NCBI GenBank assembly: GCA_017525245.1
Contig: JAFXTE010000053.1
Location: 1-64,000, forward strand
Origin: Bacteroidales bacterium
GTDB taxonomy: Bacteria; Bacteroidota; Bacteroidia; Bacteroidales; WCHB1-69
Reading direction: 5' to 3'
DNA: 64,000 nucleotides
The notes under the pieces are model-generated. The model saw only the letters and a program-made list of their open reading frames with translations. It was not told the DNA's origin and did no database searches. Position 1 is the stretch's first letter; each line of letters opens with the position of its first letter. Position numbers and translations under genes: made by a program. This document shows positions 7,864 to 15,625 of the stretch, piece by piece.

Positions 7864-8478
7864 TTACCTATGGCGAACAAGTCGTAGAGGAAGCATGTGT
7901 CCGGAAAAAACCTCATTCACTTCTGCTTTGAATATCCCTTTTTTGTCGTCTATGAAATCAGTTTTACGCATATCAACACATTTTCTTCCATGATTATTAT
8001 TCACACAATTTAATTCATTTATCCAAAACATACAATGTCTCTCTTTTTCTCGCATGCTTGGCTTTTTTATGCCGAAAACGGGAAAATGAATACTTTTGCC
8101 GTTAGGACCTATGCAAATTACTTCTTTCAACTTACTAATATTACCGAAAGGGATATATAAAAAATCCCAATCACAATTCTCATACAATTCGTTCCATTGG
8201 TCTCTTGTCGGAATATTATAGGTAATAGCAGTATCGTACGGAAGACATTTGAGATCGTCGCCTTCCCTTTCGTAATTTTTGGACCACAACGTTCCGCTGG
8301 GCAATCCGAGGTCTACATATTCCGTTGTGCCATCAAGAATGTTGACAGGCAATTCGCTCTCGCGTGCCCTATATCCATCGCGGTAGCCGTCTTCGTATGC
8401 CTTAGCGACTGCGTTTACAAGGATTTCGCTGGCATTCTTCTCCGCATAATCAAAAGATAGTTTCCTTAAATCTTCCAT
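7864..8478 (-). CDS. FISUMP-like domain protein
   Basis: A 204-aa protein without a signal peptide. Residues 1-45 are helical and charged. They are followed by a segment with EYVDLGLPSGTLWSKNYE, and then by TRDQWNELYENCDW. These match the start and middle of the Fibrobacter succinogenes major paralogous (FISUMP) type of domain common in Bacteroidetes. I chose the ATG at 8478 because the promoter box at 8534-8541 would place the transcript start within a few bases of the upstream ATG at 8523. The lack of a secretion signal is unusual for this domain, and its shared promoter palindrome with the retron suggests an intracellular role in that locus. Function unknown. Confidence 0.55.
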   Translation of the reverse strand: MEDLRKLSFDYAEKNASEILVNAVAKAYEDGYRDGYRARESELPVNILDGTTEYVDLGLPSGTLWSKNYEREGDDLKCLPYDTAITYNIPTRDQWNELYENCDWDFLYIPFGNISKLKEVICIGPNGKSIHFPVFGIKKPSMREKERHCMFWINELNCVNNNHGRKCVDMRKTDFIDDKKGIFKAEVNEVFSGHMLPLRLVRHR

Positions 8479-8533
8479 GTTCTTCTTTTTTTTGATGATA
8501 TACATTACTTTATTAACTGTCATTTTGACGTTG

Positions 8534-8567
8534 CAAAAATAGCATTGTTGAGCGAACTCTATGTTCG
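8534..8567 (-). promoter_or_regulatory. Promoter with CGAAC-N5-GTTCG palindrome, leftward
   Basis: On the minus strand a TATTTTTG box occupies 8541-8534. CGAAC (8553-8557) and GTTCG (8563-8567) form a perfect palindrome with a 5-base spacer, and 11 bases separate it from the box. This is the same geometry as at the retron RNA promoter. Confidence 0.6.
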
Positions 8568-8672
8568 TGTTTTGTGATTGTGTTTTTTTTCTTGCTCATC
8601 AGCAGAATGGGGAACATGTACGATATACACGCTGCATGCCAAAACATTATTTTTGAACAAGCAGAGTGAATG

Positions 8673-8706
8673 CGAACATAGGATTCGTGTAATAGTTGTA
8701 TTTTTG
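8673..8706 (+). promoter_or_regulatory. Promoter with CGAAC-N5-ATTCG palindrome, rightward
   Basis: A TATTTTTG box at 8699-8706 is preceded by CGAAC (8673-8677) and ATTCG (8683-8687), one mismatch from the perfect palindrome, again with exactly 11 bases between palindrome and box. It serves the gene starting at 8730. Confidence 0.6.
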
Positions 8707-8729
8707 CGGCATCAAAAAGTTATATATCT

Positions 8730-10214
8730 ATGAATGATAAGCGAATAATAAACAGAGATTTTATCGGTATAATAAAGGACGAAGGTGGCCGGTTTAAATA
8801 TGACGAGATTGAAATCCATTATCCACGTGAACTTGTGATGGCGATAGAGGCCATGAGCAAAGATGATAGTTGTACCATTATGGATGTACAGAAATTGTTT
8901 TTGAAGTATTATCCCAAACAAACAATCAGAGAACCATTTTACCATTACATCTACCCACATCCATATAGATGTTATAGTAAAACAATTGCGGATTCACCAA
9001 CATTTAATTCTTTTGATAATTATAAACAATGTCTTATCAAACAAGGGGGATGTTTTCCATCTTGTTTGTATAATAATGAAAGTCCATTGGGATTTGAATC
9101 TAAAAGTGCTTATCAGGAGGCTGTTGCATGGATTTGCAAGGAATTGAATGTTGAACCGTCAGAATGTTGTAATTTATTACGCAAGGATTTTTCCAAAAAT
9201 ATTATCAGATACATATATGCACGTAATTATCATGGAACCTTGGCCTCAATCAAGTCATCTGTGCTGATGTATTCGGCAGAAGAGGCTGGCTGGAGAACTG
9301 TTTCAGCGGATCTCGGAAATGGACTGACGGCGACTATTTCAACTAATTTTTCTTTTCCGTGTGACTGGTATATTGATGTCAGAATCTATATCAACAATAT
9401 TTTGTTATTACCTTTTTCTGATTCGATTGTATATCCAAGCGTTCAATGGCAGACATTTCAGAGTGCAACACGTTCTTTCGAAAATGAAGATCGAGAAAGT
9501 TGCTGGCAAAGTATGTTCCATTTTTTGGTTGATATTGCAAATAAGTGGAAAGAATTACCGGAACGTTTTGTCGCCAACTATATTAAGGATGAGATTGAAG
9601 AAACCGCGGTTGGTTTAGAAAAATTGATGCAAACTCCCGATGAACGGATGCTGGAACAATATGAGCATATTTCTGTTGAGAAAAAACGGTCTGCATACGT
9701 TAGTGAAAAATTGGATCTCACATTAAGTAAAGCAGAACCAGAATTGGCTTCAATGTTTTTGAAATATGACAAAACAGCAGGATTACTATACTATTTAGAC
9801 TTGTTTTATCAATTAAGTGAATTTGACTCGTCTATTTGCCAATTCATTGACAAATTGACAACCTATATTGATCCATTCATGACAAGACTGCGCAAAGAGA
9901 TTCGATTAAATATAATTGAATTAGAAGAGATTAAAAAGTCTATTCGAGACATTAAATCCAAAATAATAACCTTAAAGGAAGAGTATGCACAGGAGTTCGA
10001 TGATTTGCTTAATCTGACAGGGAGCGATCGTCGCAATTTTTTAAGAGACAAACCGCAATTTGCCGAGATATATAAGGATTATAAAGCACAAAAGAAACAA
10101 ATAATAGAGTTCAAACAACGACTGACGGAAAAATCGTCCTATCTACGCTTACGGAAAAACTACTTAAAAAGTTTCAGGGAGTGTAAAAGTAAGATAGAGA
10201 AATCTTTGAGTTAG
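8730..10214 (+). CDS. Unknown 494-aa protein with C-terminal coiled coil
   Basis: I do not recognise this protein. The N-terminal 90 residues include RIINRDFIGIIKDEGG and an aromatic HYIYPHPYRCY segment. Residues about 95-150 hold six cysteines (CLIKQGGCFPSC, then ECC), though spacing does not fit a standard zinc finger. A middle region (about 190-260) looks beta-rich. Residues about 390-494 are highly charged and predicted coiled coil, rich in Lys and Glu. No signal peptide or membrane segment is seen. It is transcribed divergently from the FISUMP-like gene, shares the retron palindrome, and is followed after 63 bases by a small acidic gene. It is a candidate component of an undescribed defence-associated unit. 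Confidence 0.55.
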   Translation: MNDKRIINRDFIGIIKDEGGRFKYDEIEIHYPRELVMAIEAMSKDDSCTIMDVQKLFLKYYPKQTIREPFYHYIYPHPYRCYSKTIADSPTFNSFDNYKQCLIKQGGCFPSCLYNNESPLGFESKSAYQEAVAWICKELNVEPSECCNLLRKDFSKNIIRYIYARNYHGTLASIKSSVLMYSAEEAGWRTVSADLGNGLTATISTNFSFPCDWYIDVRIYINNILLLPFSDSIVYPSVQWQTFQSATRSFENEDRESCWQSMFHFLVDIANKWKELPERFVANYIKDEIEETAVGLEKLMQTPDERMLEQYEHISVEKKRSAYVSEKLDLTLSKAEPELASMFLKYDKTAGLLYYLDLFYQLSEFDSSICQFIDKLTTYIDPFMTRLRKEIRLNIIELEEIKKSIRDIKSKIITLKEEYAQEFDDLLNLTGSDRRNFLRDKPQFAEIYKDYKAQKKQIIEFKQRLTEKSSYLRLRKNYLKSFRECKSKIEKSLS

Positions 10215-10277
10215 GTGAGCTATGTTATGAAAGTGTGTTGTGAAGTAAAGAAAAAACAAATATAAACAACCAAAACA

Positions 10278-10826
10278 ATGAAAATTTTATCGGTTTTTAG
10301 AAAAAAAAGTAATAACCAAGATGGTGTTCAGGACAAGGGTCAAGAAATGTTAACCCGTAAAGAAGAAACACAAAGTATCTTACAGGAATACTCTGCGGAA
10401 TCAGTTGCATCTTTATCTTTATCTGAGACCAACTCCACGAACAAAGAAAATGACCAAACAGACAAAAACGAAACAAAAGAAGTGTTATCCATCAAAAATT
10501 TCAATGATATGTTAAGTACAAAAAGTGAATTATTAAAAGAGGGTAAAGAAATCGTAGAACTAATAAACAATGAAGAGGCTTTACCGAAACGTAAAGAAAG
10601 CGAATCTGAAGATGAATTCAGCGGTCGAATGCGTCAATATAAACAACTACATCAGCAGCTAGTAGACCGATATTATGACTGGATAGAATATGCCCGTCTT
10701 TACATTTACAAAAATCAGATAATACCAACTCATTACGATGAATTCATGTCCACCTATAATCGTCATTGGGAACTGAATGAATGGTTCTTGAAAAAATCGA
10801 TTCGCATTATAGAAACTTGCAAATAA
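10278..10826 (+). CDS. Unknown acidic 182-aa protein
   Basis: A hydrophilic 182-aa protein with no recognised domain. Residues 1-75 are low in complexity and rich in Gln, Glu, Ser and Asn, so probably disordered. Residues 75-182 are helical and contain aromatic positions (DRYYDWIEYARLYIYKNQ, NRHWELNEWFLKK). It has no signal peptide. It lies 63 bases after the 494-aa gene in the same orientation with an AACCAAAACA leader and no promoter box of its own, so the two are probably one operon. Possible roles are as adaptor or substrate-binding partner of the 494-aa protein; nothing in the sequence proves either. Confidence 0.5.
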   Translation: MKILSVFRKKSNNQDGVQDKGQEMLTRKEETQSILQEYSAESVASLSLSETNSTNKENDQTDKNETKEVLSIKNFNDMLSTKSELLKEGKEIVELINNEEALPKRKESESEDEFSGRMRQYKQLHQQLVDRYYDWIEYARLYIYKNQIIPTHYDEFMSTYNRHWELNEWFLKKSIRIIETCK

Positions 10827-10883
10827 GATTGTTAAGAGCATATTTGGCTTATGTAACATTTTTTTTAGCTGCAAAAATTTTTT

Positions 10884-11381
10884 ATGAAAAAGAACTACTA
10901 TCAATATGGTAATACCCGTGTCGTGCATAGCGGCAAAGGCAAGTGGGCCGTTTTGGACAACGAGGGCGCTGAAATTGTCCCTTTCGGCAGATATAGCTGG
11001 ATTGACGGCTTCGATCACGGATTAGCTCGCGTGAAAGTGTTCGACAAAGAGCATCATAGGTTTAAGTGGGGTATCATCGACATGCAAGGAGAAGAGGTCC
11101 TTCCTCCTGAGTTCGACGAAATTTGGAATTTTCTTGGCAAAGGGCGTTCCGACACTCGCGTGGTAAAAGATGGAATTTTCCATCAGTTTGACTTGAATGA
11201 TCGTGCCTTTGGCGGTAATACCACCTGTTTTGAACACGCTCAAGAACATGAAAAACACTCTGGTTGGGATGAATCGGAGGTTTACTCCGACTATTGCGAT
11301 GCTATCGAAGGGCTCTGCTACGATCCCTATTGCGATTATGATGATGAAGAGATGGAGGTGATGTATTGGAATTTGGATTAG
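10884..11381 (+). CDS. WG-repeat protein
   Basis: A 165-aa protein with two WG-type repeats: GKWAVLDNEGAEIVPF followed by WIDGFDHGLARV, then KWGIIDMQGEEVLPPEFDEI. WG repeats form beta-propeller-like surfaces and are common in Bacteroidetes proteins of unknown function. The C-terminal 45 residues are very acidic (CDYDDEEMEVMYW). There is no signal peptide, so it is probably cytoplasmic. The gene stands 58 bases after the preceding one. Repeat identity is clear; function is unknown. Confidence 0.65.
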   Translation: MKKNYYQYGNTRVVHSGKGKWAVLDNEGAEIVPFGRYSWIDGFDHGLARVKVFDKEHHRFKWGIIDMQGEEVLPPEFDEIWNFLGKGRSDTRVVKDGIFHQFDLNDRAFGGNTTCFEHAQEHEKHSGWDESEVYSDYCDAIEGLCYDPYCDYDDEEMEVMYWNLD

Positions 11382-11442
11382 ATTTTCTTTTTCCTATCAA
11401 AACAAATAAGTGTTTGTCCATAAAGATGAAATTCCAAAAACT

Positions 11443-12087
11443 ATGAGAAAAGAAATCCTATATATGATTGCCGGCATTGTCTTTGTGGCTCTGATGGCCA
11501 CCATGACCGAGGCGATGGGAGACCTGCCCTTTGCACTGGTGATTATACTGCTTGCGCTCTGTTTCGGAGCCATTTATCTCCTTGATGTCTTCGTTTTCAG
11601 CATCCCCACAGTCGCCGATATCGAGAAACGGGTGATGATCAAGATGAACGAGGAAGGATACCAGTGCAAAAAGAATGAAGGTGTTCTGGAATACACCATG
11701 AACGATAGAGTCTATAGCTCCTACTTGTGGCGGATGGATAAGAACTTTTTCCGGACCATGATTGTTGATCGCGCCAACATTGACGAGCATTGGGACAGAA
11801 TCAGTGCCGAAGGGAAGGCTGTGTTAGCTAACTATGTAAACGCAGAATGTTACTATACAACATTCCTTGCGAACGAGTACGGTTGCTCATGCGCATATAC
11901 CACCTTTGTTCGGAATCCTTCCGACTTTCTTAACGAAGCAAAGAACGCATACGATGTGATAGGAAGAGCATTCGGTACGGCCTTGAAAGTTCTCCCGCAA
12001 ATCAAGGAACGGTATCCTATGAATGGAAACGAAGGCAGTGTGGGGTTTGTGAGGAGGGAAAAAAGAGGGACTACAAAAACAGTATAA
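11443..12087 (+). CDS. Membrane protein of unknown function with two N-terminal TM helices
   Basis: A 214-aa protein. Two hydrophobic segments near residues 4-25 and 31-55 are predicted transmembrane helices, followed by a soluble domain of about 160 residues (contains DIEKRVMIKMNEEGYQCK). I chose the ATG at 11443; the reading frame extends upstream only to a GTG at 11410. I do not recognise the domain. It follows the WG-repeat gene by about 60 bases and could be cotranscribed. Nothing in the sequence suggests enzymatic activity. Confidence 0.5.
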   Translation: MRKEILYMIAGIVFVALMATMTEAMGDLPFALVIILLALCFGAIYLLDVFVFSIPTVADIEKRVMIKMNEEGYQCKKNEGVLEYTMNDRVYSSYLWRMDKNFFRTMIVDRANIDEHWDRISAEGKAVLANYVNAECYYTTFLANEYGCSCAYTTFVRNPSDFLNEAKNAYDVIGRAFGTALKVLPQIKERYPMNGNEGSVGFVRREKRGTTKTV

Positions 12088-12159
12088 AGGGAGGAAATAT
12101 TAATTTCCAAAACCATTTCATACAATCATTTCACCATTTTATACAATTCTTGGCACCGA

Positions 12160-12193
12160 TACGGATGCCGTAGGTATGTCTGTGCTATTTTTG
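12160..12193 (+). promoter_or_regulatory. Promoter with TACGG-ATG-CCGTA inverted repeat
   Basis: A TATTTTTG box lies at 12186-12193. TACGG (12160-12164) and CCGTA (12168-12172) form a short palindrome 13 bases upstream of it. The sequence differs from the retron-type palindrome. It precedes the lipoprotein pair that begins at 12218. An operator role is only suggested by position. Confidence 0.35.
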
Positions 12194-12217
12194 CCGCAAA
12201 AATCAAATTGTAATTAT

Positions 12218-13366
12218 ATGAAAAACAAACCATTACCCTTTTCGATCTTGGCGCTTGTGACCCTGATGGCTTGCGCCTCTCACAACCAAAACTCATCCGT
12301 GGAATCTTATCGGGATAATACTTTTCTGCGCCTGTTGGCGGATACCACTGGCATCGTGGAGGAACGTCTCCTCTCTGCCGATGGCGACAACGGATTTGTG
12401 CATTTTTACGAATTCTACAATCTTCTGCCTCCTGATATAGATTTCAAAGACGAGAACTTGAAGCATATGTGCGATTTCTACAATTTCTACCAGATAGACA
12501 ACAGTTCATTCACCGGATACGACACATACTACAGGGCAAGGTATGCCTTGGGGGCCGACAGCCTTCAACTGCTGAATGCATGGAAGGCCAATTTAGAGTG
12601 GCTTCGCAACAGAAAAGTCTGTTACGACAGCACCGTTCAACAATGGCTGTCGGGGGCCGTTGAAGCCCGAATTGAAGTGCTCAATGGCGGCAAGGCTGAC
12701 AATGGGAGAGATAGAGAGGACCGATTGGGTGCAAGTAATATTTTCGCTTTGATTACACAATGGAATCCGTTGAATGATGTGGTGGAAGATTCGAAGGATT
12801 CTGTATGGGATGAATTGAAGAATGATCTTTCCCCTCAGAACTACCTTCCAGATAATTTCCCCGATGTCTATACGACATTTTTCAACATTGATACCCCGGC
12901 AACTACCCGGGAATTAACAACGTTGTTCAAATGCTATAATTCGGCGAAGAATCTCGACCAAAAGGCGGCAAGCCTCTTCACCATGATGGGGGTGGGCTTG
13001 TTGCATCCTTTCGGACATGATACCTTGGAGACCTTTGTCAAAGAAGCGGAAAAGATCTTTGAATCTGCTTCCTATTCCCCGATGCTCCCATTGCTTTGGC
13101 GCGCCTACCGATGTCTATATAACGATCTTTATTCCTGCCTGTCCAAGGATTGCTACTGCTACAACCAACGATACAATTACTACAGGCGATTAATTGCTTA
13201 TATCTACCTGCGACACATCGAGGCCTTCCATGGAGATGATGCGGCGAAGATTCAATATTTGTTCTTGTGTGGTGAAAACGATATTTTGAAAGAGGGCAAC
13301 TATCCGTATGGGAACCAAAGTGCCGCTGAAGTGATTAATCTATTCTGGAAAGGAGTTGTGTTATGA
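12218..13366 (+). CDS. Lipoprotein of unknown function
   Basis: A 382-aa protein with a lipoprotein signal: a short basic start (MKNKP), a hydrophobic stretch and the lipobox LMAC, giving an acylated Cys near residue 19. The mature part is helical and rich in Tyr, Cys and Asp, for example CLSKDCYCYNQRYNYYRR near 310. I chose the ATG at 12218 for the signal; an upstream in-frame start lies within the promoter box. The next lipoprotein overlaps the stop by 4 bases, so they form one operon. No family is recognised. Confidence 0.55.
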   Translation: MKNKPLPFSILALVTLMACASHNQNSSVESYRDNTFLRLLADTTGIVEERLLSADGDNGFVHFYEFYNLLPPDIDFKDENLKHMCDFYNFYQIDNSSFTGYDTYYRARYALGADSLQLLNAWKANLEWLRNRKVCYDSTVQQWLSGAVEARIEVLNGGKADNGRDREDRLGASNIFALITQWNPLNDVVEDSKDSVWDELKNDLSPQNYLPDNFPDVYTTFFNIDTPATTRELTTLFKCYNSAKNLDQKAASLFTMMGVGLLHPFGHDTLETFVKEAEKIFESASYSPMLPLLWRAYRCLYNDLYSCLSKDCYCYNQRYNYYRRLIAYIYLRHIEAFHGDDAAKIQYLFLCGENDILKEGNYPYGNQSAAEVINLFWKGVVL

Positions 13367-14019
13367 TGAAGATGTTCAATCAATACTCTGCCGTTATACT
13401 CTTTTTGGTGCTGCTAACGGGTTGCTCGGGAGGCCATTACAAGGATAACGAGAAAAATGAAGTTGAAATGTCTTTCGCCAATCATTCCGAAAACGAATTT
13501 TTCACCATTTACTATCCAAAAGACTGGGTATGTGACGATGCGAGATGGGGTGGCAAAGATGCGGTGACGAACGAGATGGACCTCTTCCCCAGTCCAATAC
13601 GTAACAGACCGATATATGGTAATGCTACGGAACCGTGGCTCCATTGTGTGAAATCTGTTATACACTTTGAATACCAAACGGCCAAAGAAGCGGCGGCAAT
13701 GTCGATAAAATGGGATTCCGTTGTCTTGGAGAAAGATGGTTTGCTTGTTGGTGGCTATCCTGCATACCTTACAGTGATGGTCGGCAAGGACAATGCAGAT
13801 ACAGTCATTCACCAGCAATACACTGTCCTGATACCCTGTAGCTATACGGTCTTTTATTTCACAGCCAACTACAGTAAGAGCAGGGAAGAGACGGATTGCA
13901 CCATCATGGAAAAAATCATCGCATCCATCCGTTTCAAACCCGAAGTGGAGAAGCCTGTGGACAACTGGTTGGAGAAGGTCGAAACATACTATGCTGAAAC
14001 ACATCATCTTGACAAATAA
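13363..14019 (+). CDS. Lipoprotein, possible PsbP-like fold
   Basis: A 218-aa lipoprotein starting at an ATG that overlaps the preceding stop (ATGA). The signal is hydrophobic up to the lipobox LLTGC. The mature sequence has an opening FFTIYYPKDW, a pattern like the start of PsbP-like (MOG1/PsbP) domains found in Bacteroidetes lipoproteins, and a later CTIMEKIIASIRF helix that is also typical of their end. Fold assignment is tentative. It is cotranscribed with the upstream lipoprotein; the two may form a complex at the outer membrane. Confidence 0.5.
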   Translation: MMKMFNQYSAVILFLVLLTGCSGGHYKDNEKNEVEMSFANHSENEFFTIYYPKDWVCDDARWGGKDAVTNEMDLFPSPIRNRPIYGNATEPWLHCVKSVIHFEYQTAKEAAAMSIKWDSVVLEKDGLLVGGYPAYLTVMVGKDNADTVIHQQYTVLIPCSYTVFYFTANYSKSREETDCTIMEKIIASIRFKPEVEKPVDNWLEKVETYYAETHHLDK

Positions 14020-14367
14020 TACGATTGCGTATTCGACACTTGTCCATGTCACGTTTTACCCATCGCCTAATCATTCCTATTCTTGTTAGGGGATTCATAT
14101 TCAATGGGTTGCAAAAACATTGTTGTGTCCGATGTGCTACTCCATACGGGGTTGTGGTGCATGGCCGGGAACGTCCTCGCGCTACAGATATGGAATCCCT
14201 GACGGGCTTGGGAGGGATGCGGGAACGGGATCGGGCTGAATGCGGGAATAAACCCAGCACTGCCTTACCGAAATCGCCTTTATCGAAAGCACGTCCGATG
14301 GAATAATTGATAAAAAACGATCTTTGAAATTTTAGAAGAAAAACTATCGAGGTGTTAAAAAAACATG
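14020..14367 (+). other. Gap with GC-rich anomalous segment, no convincing gene
   Basis: The part from about 14085 to 14300 is clearly more GC-rich than the accessory genes on both sides and stays open in one forward frame (containing CATPYGVVVHGRERPRATDM), but it has no promoter or ribosome-binding site and reads as low-quality protein. I read it as a dispersed repeat or relic rather than a gene. Confidence 0.3.
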
Positions 14368-14375
14368 TATCTTTG
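14368..14375 (+). promoter_or_regulatory. -7 box for the small toxin-antitoxin pair
   Basis: TATCTTTG matches TAnnTTTG and lies 21 bases before the ATG at 14397. Confidence 0.5.
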
Positions 14376-14396
14376 CCTTGTAAAAAAAACTTTGAT

Positions 14397-14588
14397 ATGG
14401 CAAAAGATTATCCTATAGAAGAACCTGAAACTCCAATGGTTAATGAATCATCCACAGAATATGACGTTGCTGCAAAAACAACATATCGGACAATCTCCGA
14501 TGAAGAAATGGCACAATGTATTCCGCTCGAAGAGTCCCGTCGTCGGTTGACAGAGAAGATTTACAAGTTCTATCATCCTGAAGCATGA
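14397..14588 (+). CDS. Small antitoxin-like protein
   Basis: A 63-aa acidic protein. It starts MAKDYPIEEPE and ends with a predicted helix (ESRRRLTEKIYKFYHPEA). I chose the ATG at 14397 because it follows the promoter box at the usual distance. The gene overlaps the next by 4 bases (ATGA), the standard layout of type II antitoxin-toxin operons. I do not recognise the antitoxin family; the call rests on size, acidity and pairing. Confidence 0.55.
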   Translation: MAKDYPIEEPETPMVNESSTEYDVAAKTTYRTISDEEMAQCIPLEESRRRLTEKIYKFYHPEA

Positions 14589-14899
14589 GAATTCTTATTG
14601 AAGAACGTGTACATCAAGCCATAGAATCATTCTATGATGCTGCCATATTAAAACATTGGCATACTTTAAGTTTCGATACCATTGAAAACAAGAAAAATCG
14701 TCTCTATGACGGATTGGAATCGCTTGCCAACTATGCGACTATATTCCCCAAGGCCAGACTAAAAAAAGAATGGATTAATAAGGGATGGCAGGAATTTATC
14801 TGCGAGGATTTCCATTTTGCTTATGAGATTACGGTTGATTCTCATGGTGAAACGGTAATCGTCGTTCATGACGCTGTCCACAGTTTTCTTTACTATTAG
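14585..14899 (+). CDS. RelE/ParE-like toxin candidate
   Basis: A 104-aa protein with the arrangement of RelE/ParE toxins: an N-terminal helical part (VHQAIESFYDAAILKHWH), then three beta strands with KEWINKGWQEFICEDFHFAY, and a C-terminal strand ETVIVVHDAVHSF. Such toxins cleave mRNA on ribosomes or poison gyrase; which applies here cannot be read from the sequence. It overlaps the antitoxin-like gene by 4 bases. Its stop is near the relic of another gene at 14895-15008, so the pair seems to have inserted at the end of that gene. Confidence 0.6.
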   Translation: MRILIEERVHQAIESFYDAAILKHWHTLSFDTIENKKNRLYDGLESLANYATIFPKARLKKEWINKGWQEFICEDFHFAYEITVDSHGETVIVVHDAVHSFLYY

Positions 14900-15008
14900 T
14901 TTTCTCTCCAAAGCATTTAGCGTCAACCGCCACGCCTCCGACACCCGCATCGGGCTGATGGACAGCACCGTGCCGATAGAGGCGTTGGTGAGTAGGGAGG
15001 AGGACTGA
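14895..15008 (+). pseudogene. C-terminal relic of an unknown gene
   Basis: An open frame without a start ends at TGA 15006-15008 and reads as a natural protein tail (KAFSVNRHASDTRIGLMDS, then EALVSREED). Base composition is GC-rich, like the core genes to the right and unlike the toxin-antitoxin pair to the left. It probably marks where accessory DNA replaced the body of a core gene. I do not recognise the parent protein. Confidence 0.4.
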
Positions 15009-15032
15009 ACGCGCTCCCTTCGCCAGAGCAGA

Positions 15033-15515
15033 TTATGCTCCCGCGAACCGCTTCAACGCCCCTTCGTCCAACCGTTGCACGGTCCATTCGTCCATCGGGA
15101 CGGCCCCGATGCTACGATAGACTTTCAGGGCGGGCTCGTTCCAGTCGAGGCAGATCCACTCCATACGGCCGCAATGGCGCTCCACGGCAATCTTGGCCAG
15201 GTGCTTTAGCAGGGCTTTGCCGTAGCCGCGGCCCCGCTTCTCGGGAAGGATGAAGAGGTCTTCGAGATAGAGACCCTTGCGCCCCACGAAGGTGGAGAAG
15301 TTGTGGAAGAAGAGGGCGAAGCCGACCACCGCGCCGTCCTCCTCCGCGAAGACCACCTCGGCGGAACGCTCCACGAACAAGGAATGATAGACGGTGGCTT
15401 CATCGGCCACCACCTCGTCGGCGCATTTCTCATAGACGGCCAACTTTTTGATGAATTCCAGGACGAGACCCGCCTCTTCGGGCTTCGCCGGACGGATATT
15501 GAAACTATTGCTCAT
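15033..15515 (-). CDS. GNAT acetyltransferase, diamine/spermidine N-acetyltransferase type
   Basis: A 160-aa GNAT enzyme. Visible features are the N-terminal FNIRPAKPEEAGLVLEFI, a central LYLEDLFILPEKRGRGYGKAL with the acetyl-CoA binding loop RGRGYG (around residue 113), and a final WNEPALKVYRSIGA helix. The KLAVYEK and LEDLF segments match the SSAT-type subfamily, which transfers acetyl from acetyl-CoA to polyamines or related amines. Substrate is inferred from similarity. The gene lies downstream of pepD on the same strand, separated by a hairpin. Confidence 0.75.
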   Translation of the reverse strand: MSNSFNIRPAKPEEAGLVLEFIKKLAVYEKCADEVVADEATVYHSLFVERSAEVVFAEEDGAVVGFALFFHNFSTFVGRKGLYLEDLFILPEKRGRGYGKALLKHLAKIAVERHCGRMEWICLDWNEPALKVYRSIGAVPMDEWTVQRLDEGALKRFAGA

Positions 15516-15580
15516 ATACTATCATTTTGTCATACTTTTCTCCCAGCCTCGGAGAGACTGAACGCACGCAGTGCAATTAA

Positions 15581-15608
15581 CACCACACAAGCGCAGCGCA
15601 GTGTGGTG
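15581..15608. repeat. 8-bp hairpin between pepD and the acetyltransferase gene
   Basis: CACCACAC (15581-15588) and GTGTGGTG (15601-15608) pair around a 12-base loop. It lies downstream of the pepD stop on the minus strand. No T tract follows, so it is a weak or non-canonical terminator at best. Confidence 0.4.
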
Positions 15609-15625
15609 ACACAGGCGCACCCTCC

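Noticed and set aside
4593..8478. Diversity-generating retroelement (RT next to a FISUMP-like, possibly lectin-fold, protein)
   Set aside because: The RT has QGAPTSP rather than the DGR-type GxxxSQ motif and has NAxxH and VTG of retron RTs. I saw no template/variable repeat pair with adenine-specific differences near 7864-8478.
14025..14306. 93-aa forward open frame in the GC-rich gap
   Set aside because: No promoter or ribosome-binding site, odd composition (Arg/Gly/Pro-rich), and no sign of a fold. Kept only as an anomalous segment.
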